NCBI GenBank assembly: GCA_001600415.1
Contig: BCJX01000006.1
Span: forward strand, 1,610,364-1,674,363
DNA length: 64,000 nucleotides
DNA from: Pascua guehoae
Taxonomy: Eukaryota > Basidiomycota > Tremellomycetes > Trichosporonales > Trichosporonaceae
Direction of reading: 5' to 3'
In this document: in pieces, positions 11,067-23,210 of the stretch
How the letters are laid out: every line of letters begins with the position of its first letter
Numbering within the stretch: position 1 is the stretch's first letter
Program-made: the position numbers and the translations under genes
The notes under the pieces: model-generated
Databases searched by the model: none
Told to the model about the DNA's origin: nothing
What the model saw: only the letters and a program-made list of their open reading frames with translations

Positions 11067-12605
11067 TGTGGTGGTTGGGTGCGGTAGGTGAGGAGTGGTG
11101 GGTGGTGTGGGGTGGTGTGGTGATGGGTGGCGAGTTACGCGTGAATGATGGGCTGGGCTGTGGTGTAGGGAGGCCGCAGATGGAGAGATCAGACAGCCGT
11201 TGATGACTAGACCGCGGGGTGCTCTTATAGACCTCTCCATGCGCTCTTCAATACCCAGCTGCACTCTGTAGACGGAACCATGCCGTCTCATTCCGAACCA
11301 CCAAGTTGTCGGTGCTTCCGCTCGGTACTTCTTAACGAACAAAAGAGCTCACATCGCCATTCACACACACACACACATAACGCGCTGGCCTCCGAGCTGG
11401 CGTCTGGCATCCTTCGCCCTTCAAGCAGAGCGGGCAGCGAGAAATACCAGTTCTCGCCTTGGGGGACTATGGTTCGGTGGCTTGAACACACACCCCAACA
11501 CACGACAGAGTCGACGCACCTTTTGTTGTTCCCCACATGCAGCGTGCACCATTCCCATACCCTCATGATACATGCCCCCTTCTCTGCCCCATTCACACCC
11601 GTCAGGTTGTCCAGTTTGCCACTCCCCGGCCTGGTCCTCGCCACACCACAACCGCACTAAACCTCTACACTTTCCCCGACCCCACAATACGTCTCCACCC
11701 TCAACCCCAAGGCATTTTCATTCTCCCTTCTCTTCTCTGGGCTCTGACTCACCTCGCACAGGGTGTAAACGACCACAGCCGAGTGATCATGTGCCCCCTC
11801 GAAGGGAGACAGGGGTAGGGACTGCCTTACTCCAAACGTCCATCTCTGGTTGAACGCCCCCAGCTCACACACTGGCGTGTGAGGCCCAGTACCGCCCAAC
11901 GGCTTCACCGTCTTTGAGTGCATGTATTGCAAGCACTATCTGAGGTTTATTCGCGGCGTCTCGAGCGCCGTGATCATATCCATGTATATGCTACAAATGT
12001 ATTGCACAACCAAGTCCAAGTCGTGGAAGTCCAGAAGTGGAGATAGGAGATAAGGTTGACGGCACGGCCTGGAAGTGGGGACCCTTCAATATCGACAAAG
12101 GTCCGTCATGCGTGATCCTGTGGCCATTTCTGTGAGTGGTATCCGCGTATTCGTCGTACAGACTGTATGAGAGGACGGTGGTGGCAATGCGGCGCAACCT
12201 ACTTTTTGCCCCACCTCTCTCCGACCTCTTATTTGATCAGCCGCTCACTCTACGCGGTAAACTGCACTGCCTCGCGGTAAACGTTCTCACATTTGGGGAA
12301 CGCTCAGATGGATGCCAAGCAAATGACAGAAGGTCATGTGCTCCTCCATACACAGCTTCACCATCCATCCGCCCACATACTCATCCGCTCACTTACGCAA
12401 GCGCATCGCTATCCGTTGTATTTTATGGTTAAATTAGCATGCGGGGGCAAAGTTGCGATCGAGAATGCGGAGAACCATGGCTCGCATTCTCGCCAACGAG
12501 CTGGAGAACCACCTATGCTGAGCAGACAACCCGCGGTCATACATTGTCATCGCCTTGTTGTTTATCCGCCCCACGTTATGTATATAATCCAGCATCTTTT
12601 GGACT
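11067..12605. other. Intergenic region with simple repeats
   Basis: Upstream of both the small two-exon gene and the protease-like gene. It has a GGTGGTGTG-rich stretch at 11080-11140 and an (AC)n run at 11366-11380. No other gene is supported. Confidence 0.4.
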
Positions 12606-12711
12606 GGAGCGTCTCCAAGTTCTCGAGCGTCTCCAAGTTCTCGAGCGTCTCCAAGTTCTCGAGCGTTTCCAAGTTCTCGAGCGTCCCCAAGTCCTCGAGC
12701 GCCTCCAAGTT
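12606..12711 (+). repeat. 18-nt minisatellite immediately 5' of the protease-like gene
   Basis: Six head-to-tail copies of an 18-nt unit, GAGCGTCTCCAAGTTCTC, with point differences accumulating in the last two copies, end three bases before the ATG at 12715. The array therefore lies in the 5' UTR or core promoter of that gene. Confidence 0.9.
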
Positions 12712-12714
12712 ACC

Positions 12715-14500
12715 ATGCTCGTTCTGTTTGTAGTCTGGATCGTCGCCGTGGCGGTGGCATCTCGCGCCCAGGACAAGCCGCGAGCGCCGATGCGCATCGC
12801 ACTCTCGCATCCGCCGGGTCAGGCTGCCCATCCGGCCCTGGCAAAGCGCGACGGAGCTCACCAACCGTGCGTTCGTGCGTTGTGGATCAGACGGCAACGT
12901 TGACCCCAGACTCCCCGAACTCAACCTCACCACCGACCCGGACCTGACCCTGACCACGCTCACCCTCAACATGACCGTCGGGTTTGTACCGTGCCCAGTC
13001 TCAAGGCTGACCAGCCTCAGAACCCCGCCACAGTCGCTTACGGTGCCCATCGACCTCGGCCTGGGCCGGAGCGCGTTCAGAAACCTCGTCCTGTATTCGT
13101 TCCAAGACGAGGAGACCGAGGAGAGTGTCTTCAGGGATGGGATACAGTTGGCGTTCCTCCCGAACGACTCGAGCAGCTTTGTCATGTCGTACGAGCGGGT
13201 GCAACCCGTCCCAAACTTGATCGTTCCCGCCATCGCTGTGCACGATGTCGTGAGGCTTAATGGGATCACGCTCGAGAATCAGAAGATTGGTGAGCCTCTG
13301 CCCTCTGCCCCTCCCCCCCCCCCTGCAGGGAAGCCGCACACACCGTCACGTACGCAACGCCTCGCTCACTGATGCACAGTCATGCTCGACTTGTTTGCCT
13401 TGCTATGGTCGTTCGTAGCGAGGGTCGATCTGCAGGAGGTTGGGATACCGGCGCAGGTGGAGGACTCCATGGCCTGGAACCACCTCATCTTCCCCCCCGG
13501 CGGCGTGGGGTTTGAACCCAACAGCGAGTTTGCGCGCGACCTCTTTCCTGACCGCACGGGGGAGATTGGGCTGTTCATTGCTGCGCCGAACCCGAACCCC
13601 CCGGGGTGGAGGAACGTGCTGTATTTCAATCACAATGCTGGCGAGATGTCCATTGGGTAAGAGCACAATCTTGGTCCCACCTGTCTTCCCCCCCCCGCCC
13701 CCCCCCCCCCCACCCCGCGGAGGGCCGGCACTTACCCCCGGAGGGCCGGCACTTTGCGATCACACCCTTCACCCTAGGCCCCCGCAAGGGGGGCGAGCAC
13801 GTTGCGTACGGCTGATGACAGTGGGCTAGACGAGGCACTCTACAGTGGAGAGGTCAACTACCTGCCCGTCGTCAACGACTCGGCATGGCAGGTTTCCCTC
13901 GGCGGGCTCAAGGTGGGCGAGCAGGTCATCGACATCGGACCCTCGCCCACGGCTACTATGCACATCTCGCGCGACATCTACATGAAGGCATCGCTGGCCA
14001 ACCGCACAATGGCCCACATCCCGGGCTCAACCTTCAAACGCGACGCGGATGGTGGGCTCTACACTGTGCCGTGCGACACTAGCGCGAATATTACCGTTAC
14101 GTTCGGGGGCACCGACTACGCCGTGCCCCTCGAGGTGTCGCGTGTCGTGGATTCAGACGGTAGGGGGTTGTGCGTGGCGCGCATCCAGGCCATGTCCGAC
14201 ATCAACATGAGCGCCGACGTGTACCTCGGCGCCTCGTTCATGTCGACCGTGTACACGGCCCTCGAGTATGGGAATGGCACCACGGCGCGGATCGGCTTCG
14301 CCAGCCTCTCGGACGCCGCGCGTGCAGTCGTCCCCGAGCCTGTTGCCCCTCCGGGCAACGCCAGCACAGGATACAGCGGTGTCCCGCAGCCCGCGACGAA
14401 CAGCGTTGTCACGCAGCCCACGACGAGCAGCAGTGACGGGGTCACCGTGAACGTCGGTTGGCTGGCCGTGGTACTGGCAGCGCTCCGCTCCGTTCTATAA
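12715..14500 (+). CDS. GPI-anchored aspartic-protease-like protein lacking canonical DTG motifs
   Basis: Four exons, 12715-12866, 12910-13289, 13380-13656 and 13822-14500, give 495 residues. A signal peptide (MLVLFVVWIVAVAVASRAQ) is followed by a pro-like region with a KR site. The pepsin-fold (A1) pattern is clear: TPPQSLTVPIDLGLG at about 89-103 aligns with the TPPQ...DTGSS N-lobe site; GEMSIGGLDEALYSGEVNYL, WQVSLGG and VIDIGPSPT at 305-313 form the C-lobe; LYTVPCDTS, C at the GLCVARI block, and DVYLGASFMSTVYTALEYG follow. Both active aspartates (about 99 and 307) are present but the DTG triplets read DLG and DIG. The C-terminus is Ser/Thr-rich and ends in a short hydrophobic tail, as in GPI anchoring. 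Family members are yapsin-like surface proteases; this copy may be inactive or have altered activity. Confidence 0.75.
13657..13821 (+). other. Intron with homopolymer C tract and direct repeat
   Basis: Third intron of the protease-like gene, 165 nt. It holds a long C tract (about 13689-13713, broken by single G and A bases) and two copies of a GGAGGGCCGGCACTT block at about 13720-13755. Homopolymers this long are slippage-prone and may be miscounted. Confidence 0.7.
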
Positions 14501-14638
14501 TACCGATGTGTCATGCTGTATTTTTTGTAACCTTTCCCGTTTTTCAAGGCTCTCTTATAATCTGTATGATGAATGCTCGACTCCTGTGAGGAAACGAGGA
14601 TAGCGCGATGTCTGCCAGACTCTGGCTCCTATACTGTA

Positions 14639-14854
14639 CAGGTGCGTCCGGAAAGTCTTGAGACCGCCACTTTGAGCTTGGTCTAGTCGAAGTTGGACAC
14701 GGACACTGTCTAGACCAATGCAAGGGCATTGCAAGTGGACACATCACTGTTTCCTGCTTGTTGTATCTCACCTGTCCTGCATGCCTCCCTGTATACGGGC
14801 TGTGCGTGAACCCGAGCTGAATGTGGCAGTCTCATGACTTTTCGGACACACCTG
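14639..14854. mobile_element. MITE, Tc1/mariner-like ends, 216 bp
   Basis: The ends are imperfect inverted repeats of about 40 bp: the left starts CAGGTGCGTCCGGAAAGTC and the right, read in reverse complement, starts CAGGTGTGTCCGAAAAGTC. Both continue in parallel through a TGAGACYGCCAC core. The element is flanked by TA on both sides (14637-14638 and 14855-14856), the target duplication of Tc1/mariner elements. The 216-bp interior has no coding capacity, so it would need a transposase from elsewhere. Confidence 0.85.
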
Positions 14855-15636
14855 TAGTTGAATGAGAGGCAGCTGTTATGATCCATCTATACACCTGCAG
14901 GGCTGAAGGTCAAGAGCTATATAGACAGAATGGTGATCAGACGTGCACATGACGGGGGCACATGAAGGGGGCACATGACGGAGGTGATAATCATGGAGGT
15001 GACAATCATGGAGGTGATAATCGTAGGGAGTGCACGTCAAGGAGTCCTGACCCGATGAGATCAGGATGTCATGCTGTGCGTGACAACTCCCTTACCGGCG
15101 CGGTCATTCACAGTCATCCCATCAGAGTATGGGAATTGTGATATTATGAGGGCATGATGCACCCGCCTGAAGTCGCCGACTCACACAGCACCACGCCGTG
15201 CATTCGAGTTGGTACAACTGCACGCGAGCCGCCAGCCTCGAGCTCATACCACACACATCAACTCGCTCGCTCGGTTGTCTCCACAGCCCCGCGCTCGGGC
15301 CCCGACCCCGCCGCAGCATGCGCGAGTCCTCTCCTCTCCTCGACTCGGTGGCTGCACGCGAGAGCCAGCCTCGTTCCCAATTTCGGCGCTGGCACCCTTT
15401 GGGTCTGATTTGGCAAGGTGCGCGCACCATGTCGGCAGTGCTGCACCACACTGTTGCTGGTACGGCACGAGAAATGTGTCCCGAGCTGTTCCCCTTCCGG
15501 TCACGAGAGAACGTCTCTACGGTCTTGAAGGCGGAGAACCTCACCGTGTAACCCATCACATGGTTGAGGTAGCATGCGTGCTGTCTTTTGGATATGGCCG
15601 CAGGCTGCAGGCAAATCCACCCGGTTGTTCTCTGTA

Positions 15637-15876
15637 CAGGTGCGACCAGAAAGTATTGAGACTGCCACGTTGAGCTCGGCCGATGGACACTCTCTACAGA
15701 TGGTACCAGGAGGACGCGGTGCATGAGGGTAACTTCTCCCATGTCCTAATGTCCACCATGTACATCAATGACTACAGCCTTGAGACAAGGGTGAGAGAGG
15801 GCACTTCCTGCACGAGGCCCTACCTGCGTGAGACCGAGCTCAACGTGGCAGTCCCAATACTTTGCGGTTGCCACTG
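15637..15876. mobile_element. MITE, second copy of the same family, 240 bp
   Basis: The left end CAGGTGCGACCAGAAAGTAT and the reverse-complemented right end CAGTGGCAACCGCAAAGTAT are inverted repeats that stay alignable for about 45 bp, through TTGRGACTGCCACGTTGAGC. TA flanks both sides (15635-15636, 15877-15878). The ends match those of the element at 14639, while the middle has diverged. Non-coding. Confidence 0.85.
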
Positions 15877-18398
15877 TACTTGAGTATTTGGTCAGTGTGG
15901 CCTGATGGCTCTGATCCCACGCCATGCTCGTATTGGTAACATCCACGTCGGCCACAGAAGTAGCATGCCTGTAGTGAACGATACCCAACCGTTTTTCAGT
16001 CAGTATGTGTCAGTCCACAACCGTCTAGTTGCAAGCTTCAAAGGACGACGAGTTCGGACTTGGGCAGAGCAGCACGTCATAGCAGTGGCGCGGGTTGCGT
16101 ACCTGCACTCAGGTACTTGAGAGGACGACCCCAGAGAGGCCCTGCTACCTACCTGGGGTTGTGCATGGCATGGGTGGGGACACGAATTGTGTGTAACGTG
16201 GGAAGTTCAACTAGAGCTCATGATGACTAACGGGGTCGGTGCCGGAGGTGATGGCCGAGATCCCAGCTGGATGCTGCGTGTCCTCCACGTCATCGTGTGC
16301 AGTGTGTGGTCGAGCACGGCGTTTGCACGAGTTCCAGCGAGATCCCATGTTCAAAGTGGGAGTGCACGGTGTGGGCCCCCTGCGGGGGGCCTAGGGCCGT
16401 GTTAGTGTTGCTGATCTCTCTGCTATCAACCGCCGATGTGGTTGCGGCGAGCACGAACTGCCTGGCAGCCGTTTCATCCTCTGGCTGCCTCGGCACAGGA
16501 TGGCACGCGAGTGGCGACACACGACGAGATCTGAGCGGCATGAGTGGCGAACACATTGTTTCTGGGAAACGTTCGGGTGGCGACTCGAGGTATGCTGGAA
16601 GAAGGGGAACGCCGACTCGACACGTGTTGCCATTATCGACGCCAGACGCCACGGGAGGCCCAAGATGTCGAAGGATCTAAGCTAGAACGAGTGATACCAG
16701 ACCCGAGACACTACCTGGAAACTTGGCCGCTGGAATCCCCCATGCTTGCGTGCCGGGCGACCATGTGCTCCACCCTCAAGATAAGACTGTGTCTATGGTA
16801 TGTGAGGATGATCTTGCACGATGGGCTTGGAGCAACCTGACTCTTTGTGAACTTTGTTAAAAAGTGGGGTCGACCAACAAAGTGGATCATGCGCATCATA
16901 TGGTCGGTGGCGTTTGCTTACCACCACGCCCACTCGTGTTGGTTGGGTGGCGAAATGTTGCCATTACGGCATCCATGAGGCCGTCCAACGCGCGCAAGAG
17001 CGGCCAGTGGTGCAAGGAAAAGTAAAACAGATGCCGCTCGTAGCCGCACATGCAGACGGGCAGACAGTAGGTAGGCCGCGGCTCTGCGGCCGAAAGGTGG
17101 ACAAGGAGCCATGAGGCAGGGTGGGAGAGGGGGCTAGGGGGCTGGTGACGTCGATCCCCCTGGTAATGTACAAACTCGCTGGCGCCCAAAGGTTCCGCCA
17201 CCACAACGCAGCGAAAATCATTCAGGGACATTGAAGATCCTGAAGTTTAAGGACTTTGTCAGGGTAGTAGTTCCAGGGAAGTGGCGTCATCCATTAAACT
17301 TGGGTTTTGTATTGAAAAGGGTGGTAAGCATTACAAAGACAGGGTTGGAGGTATTAATCCAAGATTACGAGGGCAGCCCAGATTGAAATTGGACCAGGGC
17401 TAAGGTTTGAACCTCGGGGAAACGGGCCGAAGGGGACAAGCAGCTGCGGCGTCCCTTCCAGCGTGCAGTGGCGCACACACCTACGCATGCTAGGAAAGCC
17501 AGGCGCACCCGAACAAGCACTGCCCAGGAGACCGGTTGGGCAAGGCAACAAGGTAAAAAGGCAAGAGGGAGAAGGATCAGGAAAACACGGTCAGGAAAAT
17601 AGAGCCCAAAGCTTTGCAGAGGAGGGAGGGAGGGAGGGAGGGTTTGTTGCAGCTTGCAGGATTGCAGGACAGGATGGGTGGATGGATGGGGGACTCCCTT
17701 TATGGGGCACGCGTACCCACCCATGCCATGCCATGCCATGACTGAGAAACGTAAACGGGAAGGCGCCGCCCCCAAACCGGCGGCACAACCGGCGGGGGAA
17801 GGGGGGTGACTTGCAAAGGAAGGAAGGCGACAATGTCATGTCGCTTGTTGTCAGCCTGGGCCTTTGGCCATTCCAACTCTGTTACTCTCCAAGTGTTGCC
17901 CCACGTCTTGCAATCTCGTCAATCGACCACACTGCTACATCCTCTGCCAAGCACAACCACACTCTCGTACACGTCCCTTCCATCCTCTTCGCCTTTCACA
18001 CTACTCTATTGTCTCTTCTTCCCCCGCGCCCACTTTTACCCCCATCGGTCCAAACGCATTGGCGGCCAGTGCACACTCGATGCGCTGCATGCTCTGCAGC
18101 ACCGACCTCGACCTCGTCGACAGGCGACACCGTGCCGATCCTCGATCCCACTCGTCTGCTGCCAACCGTTTGCTTTGATTGCTCGGTTGCTAATCTCGCT
18201 CGCATCGAGACCGACACCACACCCACAGGCCCCGCTCGGCTGCACTCGCTCAGCCCCGCAGCCCGCAGCCTGCATACCCACAACTCATCCCTTCCTCCTA
18301 CTCCCTCCCTTCCACACATCCGTTCCACACGTCGACTCGCCGTCCCGCTCGCTCTCGCCTCTCCAGCCCGAGAGGCGCTAGGACCGTCGCCCCCACCC

Positions 18399-21300
18399 AT
18401 GTCGCTGGCGGCGCCGGCGGGCACAGCGTACATACCGTCGTCGGACATCAAGGGTGCCAAGGCTGTAACGTTCGATGCGATACGCAGCAAGATGCCGTCC
18501 AATAGCAGCAGCAAAGCGGGGCGTGTCGAGGCAAAGTATGATGTTGTGCTCGACTGTGAGTATCGGAATGCGTCTGTCTACATTACACGGATCGACAGAA
18601 GGCACATTGCACTACACTAGACTCGAGATGCTCTGCCTGTCTGCTGCACTCGACGATGTCCACACCCAACACAGCTCGGGTAACGCACTCGTCCGGTGGC
18701 GTCGCCGCGACTCACAATGCGGTGATGCGTGCGGCGATGCTGTGGTGGCAATCTGTTCTGCCGTCATTGCGAACCCAAGCTCCTCATGCTTCATATCCTT
18801 CCTCCGGTGCCCCCTCTCTGTCTCTATTGTTCTCCATCTTACGCGCACCTACGCTATGCTGACATGCTCTCCCCCTTTGTCGTCTACCACTCCACGTTTC
18901 TCACTCCACCACCGCCTCCCCGTCGTTCCTTGCGCAAACGTGCGTTCCACCTTGTCTTGCGATGCCGACGACACGTCCCCTCGTCCGCAACGCTCCCAGT
19001 CCCAAACCTCGAACTGCACTCGGCAGCAGCGAGCGGCAATGTTGGCCTCGTGCACTATGCCCTGACGCACGGCCAGCCGGTCAACTCGCTTCTGCACGGT
19101 TGTCTCCCACTGCACGCCGCCAGTTCTGGTGGTAGCGTCGCCGTTGTCCGCATGCTCATTGAGCGTGGCGCCGACGTCAACGCACCTCGTCTTCCCCGAC
19201 GATACAGTGACCACAAGAACAACAAGAACACCCCTGCCGTCGGAACAGCAGGTGAGCAGTGCACGCGCTGGATCATGTTCCTGCGCTCGAGCACTCGATC
19301 GGGCATGATACACGCGGGATGATACACGCGGGGCCATGTTCCACTGACACCTTTCTGCAGGCTCGACTCCCCTCCACTTTGCTGCGGCAAACGGTCATGC
19401 CGATGTTGTCCAACTCCTTCTCGCATGCGGGGCCGTGCCAAACAAGCAGGACAAGAATGGCCTCACCCCCCAGGACCTCGCTGAGATGAGTGGCCATCGC
19501 GAGGTCATTCACACCATTCGTGTCTGGTGCCAGATCAACAGCTACGGTCCGTCATTGTCGGACACATCGCCAGAGGCAGGTCCCTCTCGACATCGGCCCC
19601 GTGCACACTCGCTCGCAGCCAGTAGCACAATGACTGGCTCTGAACAGGGCGACGTTGCACCGCCGCCGTCGGTAACACCTTCCTCCGTCAAGGGCAAGGA
19701 TCGCACAAGCAGCGTGGTCAGCGTCGCCTCGGAGAAGGGACTTCGTCTGTTGCGCAACAGCCTTGAAAGCGGTTGGCGGAACAAAGCTCCAGCATTGTCC
19801 ACACCGACACACAAGAGTGGCGGCAGCGACACGACTGCAACTGCCAGGAATGGCAGCCCTGCAAGCACTCCCTCGGCCACACCACCTACCCTTTCTCTTA
19901 CCATCACCTCCACCGTAGACAGCAGTGACGTGACGAGCCCGACTCTCACGTCACCGTTTGCCAACTCACCCATCTCGCCGTTGGACGACGAAAGCGCTCT
20001 TCACACCGCAAGCACCGACTCGCCCGATCCCAACACGCCAGGCAACGCACGTTCGTCCCGGCGTCCCTCCCTACCCTCGATCATTGAAAAGGCCGCGCAG
20101 AGCGGCGCGGCTCTCCGAACCGCCATCCGCAAGCACGATGGTGGACCTTCGCCCCAGCTCCCACAATCAGCACCGCTATCGGGTCCATCGTCGCTCTTCC
20201 GCGGCCGTAGCTTGCGATCAGAACGCCCCAAGGTGAATAAGCAGGCGATCCTTGGCCTGTTTCGGCGCGGCCAATCACCCCACTCGCGAAGCCCAAGCCC
20301 TCCACGCACTACTGAGCCTAAGCGTGTCATGGCGTCTGAGCAGGTAGACGAAGAAATCGCCCGACTGAAGCGTGCAAGCGCTACGAGCATGGGCGCGGAC
20401 CCGGAGATGAGGGAGCTGGTCATGGCGACAAGTCGGCTGGGCGACCACCTCGAAAAGACTGCTACGTCGGCCCCTGTGACAAAGTCTCGATTCTTCGAGA
20501 GCAATCCGCCCAGTCCGTCCCACAGCCTCTCGTCTGAACGAGCAGGACCAGCGATGCAGCCACCACCATCGGTTGACCGGCCATGGGACCGCTATCCGTC
20601 GCGCAGCGGTACATCTAGCGGCGTGATTAGCCCCAGCCCGCTGTCCAACGAGTGGAACAATAGTGACAGCGACGAGGCCACCTCGGGGTCGCGGAACCCT
20701 CCGCGTGCCACTGTGCGCCGCACCCTCACTGACATTCGGAGGCCCCATCACCCTCCTGGACCGCGTCGTATGCCCAGTGCGCCCTCCATGCCATCGTATC
20801 CGAACCGCTCCTGGCAGACGCTGCCGCCGCTCGGCAGCCGCAGGGTTGTGTCGGCCAGTAGCGGTGAAAGCTCGCCGGTGCCCCAGTCTAGTGAGACTGA
20901 GGGTGTGGACACACCACACGTCGAGATGGAAGAAGAGGATGACGACAACGACCGAACCATCACCGAGTTACGACCTGGCATTGATTATTTGGAGGAAGGC
21001 GACAAGACTATCACGAGCGACTGGGACAGCAATGGCCACTTTAAGGCGGCGACGCCATCTACCCCATCGATTGAAGAGCCAGATAGCCAAGTCGAGACTC
21101 TTTCGTCGGCAGATATCACCTCGCTCCAGCTCAACACGCCCGAAAGCGAGCTCCATTCAAGTACCGAGCTGCGCCCCGACGCCCAGCAGCGACTCCGCGG
21201 CGACAGCAACGCGACAGTTTCGTCGCGTGGTGCCGTGACACCACCATCGTGTCAGGTGCTTACGCCACCTGGATCGGGAGAAGGAGAAGGCCGCGGCGAC

Positions 21301-22834
21301 ACGCGTTCTCTCGTTATGAGTTCACCTCCGAGCACTGTCATGGCGCCGCACTCCCGGCGGGCGAGCGACTCGTCTTCGGCGATCGGTGCGATGGCCTCGG
21401 CGTTCCCACCTGTACCCGAGCACCAAGTCGCCAACACCCACCGGTCGCCACTTATGCGACAGCAATCGCGCAAGATTTCGTCCCACGCCGAGGCCCGCGA
21501 TATCATGGAGCAGAGTGAACGCGACATTCTCGAGCTCGCCCAGCTCCCGGACACGGCCGACTCGAGCCGCAGCCTTGCAGATCAGCTGGCCGCATACGGT
21601 GACAGCCACGCGGCGGTGCGCGAGTTGGCGCGCGTCGAGCGCGACAACCGCCTCAGCTCGCTGAGCAGCGGGTCCAGCCAAGGAGGGGAGGGCAGTAAGC
21701 GACGTTCGCTGCCGAGCAACCGCAGCAGTCGTATCAGCACTTGTGAGTAACTCTAGCGTACGCTGGACTGACCCATTCGCAGCGCCTACACTCCCTCCCG
21801 TCCCCAGCGCGCCAGGTCCTATCGACCGCTCGGTCGACCGCATCTACGACCGTCGCAATTCTGCGTATCGCGAGCGCCTGCAGACGCTGAACACCATGCC
21901 CCAAACCACTGGCATGCAGCGCGCAATGTCCACACCGAGGAACCGTGCGACCTCACACGGGGAACCATGGCGCACCATTGTCCCCACGGCGTCGACGTAC
22001 CCTCGGCGCCTGACCGACCCCACTGGCTCTGCCCCGTCGTCGGCCAGCAACAGCCCCGTAGACGCCAAGCCCGAATCGCGCCCACCGTGGTTTGTCATGT
22101 CGGGCCCTGATGCGCCGGATCTGCGACACAAGCGCTCCAGCCTGGTCAATGGCCGTACGCCTCAGGCCGCCAATGGGATGCCGTTTGCACCCGCGTCGGC
22201 ACCTGGAACGGCCGCCTTGAACTCGCGTGCTCCGAGCTTTATCAGCGTCGCAACTGCCCCGCGCCCGCATCCCACGAGCGGGGGACTCGCGCGCGCGTCG
22301 TCGCTGAACCGCACGCCCCGCGATGGCCAGCACCGGTACCACGGCCTGTCACAGCGACAGCACGTCCCAGGGTCGGGCATGTACACGACGCGTGCGTCGC
22401 ATACGCCGCACGCATCATCGCTCCCGTCGCGCGCGCCGCTCCGTGGTCGCGAGCACGAGTCGGACGACTCGCCCGACGACTACACTACTATCGACCTCGG
22501 TACCGGGAACCGACACCTCGGGCCTGGCCACGCCCACACCCACATTGACAGGGCCGCACGCGCGGCCGAGTGGCGCGCCCAGTCGACGAGCGCGTTTGGC
22601 GACGACGACAGCCAGACGTCGGCGGGTCGCTGGGCGCGCGGCCAGCTCGGCCAGATCGGTGGCCACATCAAGGGCGCTGGGGCCAACGTGCACCTCCAGC
22701 GCGCGAGCAGCACGATCAGGGGCGCGAGCAGCACGTTCCGCGACGTTGCCGGCTCCAAGCTCGTCGGCGCCAGCGGACACATCAAGGAGGCGAGCGGGTC
22801 GTTACGTGACGCAATTGGAAACCTGCGCCGGTGA
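18399..22834 (+). CDS. Ankyrin-repeat protein with long disordered Ser/Pro-rich region
   Basis: Four exons, 18399-18555, 19000-19251, 19361-21742 and 21783-22834, give 1280 residues in consistent phase. Residues about 55-175 hold ankyrin repeats: NLELHSAAASGNVGLVHYAL, CLPLHAASSGGSVAVVRMLI, STPLHFAAANGHADVVQLLL and NGLTPQDLAEMSGHREVI. A 24-residue loop (RYSDHKNNKNTPA region) interrupts the array between repeats. About 1000 residues follow of Ser/Pro/Thr-rich, apparently disordered sequence with many possible SP/TP phosphosites and an acidic patch (MEEEDDDNDRT). The C-terminus has two IKGAG/IKEASG-type repeats (GQIGGHIKGAGANV, SGHIKEASGSLRD), possibly amphipathic. Such proteins are usually scaffolds; no specific role can be assigned. 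The 444-nt first intron could hide a small exon, so the 5' part is the least certain. Confidence 0.7.
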
Positions 22835-23210
22835 GGGTGCGACACCACTCGTCCTGTGCACACCTGGCTCGATGTGCCTCTCTGGATGTTATATTTACTC
22901 GCCTACACGGACACGGTTGGGGTGGCATGGTTACGCTGATGGCCACTCTGTATTTTTCTCTCTCCCTTTCTCCCTTTGTTTGTCCTCCACTGCCACGAAC
23001 GACACTTTGTCATTGCCTCATCGCATTCAGTCCATTTGTACGAGCCATCGCATGAATCATGATACGAGCGGCGTCAGCCTGTTGGAGGAGGTAGCCTGGG
23101 GGCAGTATGAGAGGCGCCCGGTCTTTCAGAATTCAGAATTCAGTCGCCACCATTGTCGGTGCGGCCCACTTCCGCAGTCATAATGAAGACGAATCCATGC
23201 TGCTACAAAT
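22835..23210. other. Convergent intergenic region
   Basis: 376 bp between the 3' ends of the ankyrin gene and RPN5. Contains a duplicated CAGAATTCAGAATTCAG near 23128. No gene seen. Confidence 0.5.

Larger units (their letters stand above)
14501..18398. other. Long intergenic region with two MITEs
   Basis: About 3.9 kb between the protease-like gene and the ankyrin gene. Besides the two inverted-repeat elements listed separately there is a patch of short tandem repeats at about 14941-15025 (three GGGGCACATGA-like units, then three TGGAGGTGAYAATC-like units). The last 500 bases before the ankyrin gene are CT-rich and probably its promoter and 5' UTR. Open frames here have no recognisable domain. 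Confidence 0.45.

Noticed and set aside
14501..15900. A transposase gene between the two MITEs
   Set aside because: No frame longer than about 200 codons and no DDE-type motif; the two elements are separate short copies, not ends of one transposon (each has its own pair of inverted ends and TA flanks).
17375..17430. B-box-like GAGGTTCAAACC on the minus strand
   Set aside because: Two of five T-stem pairs fail and no acceptor stem can be built.
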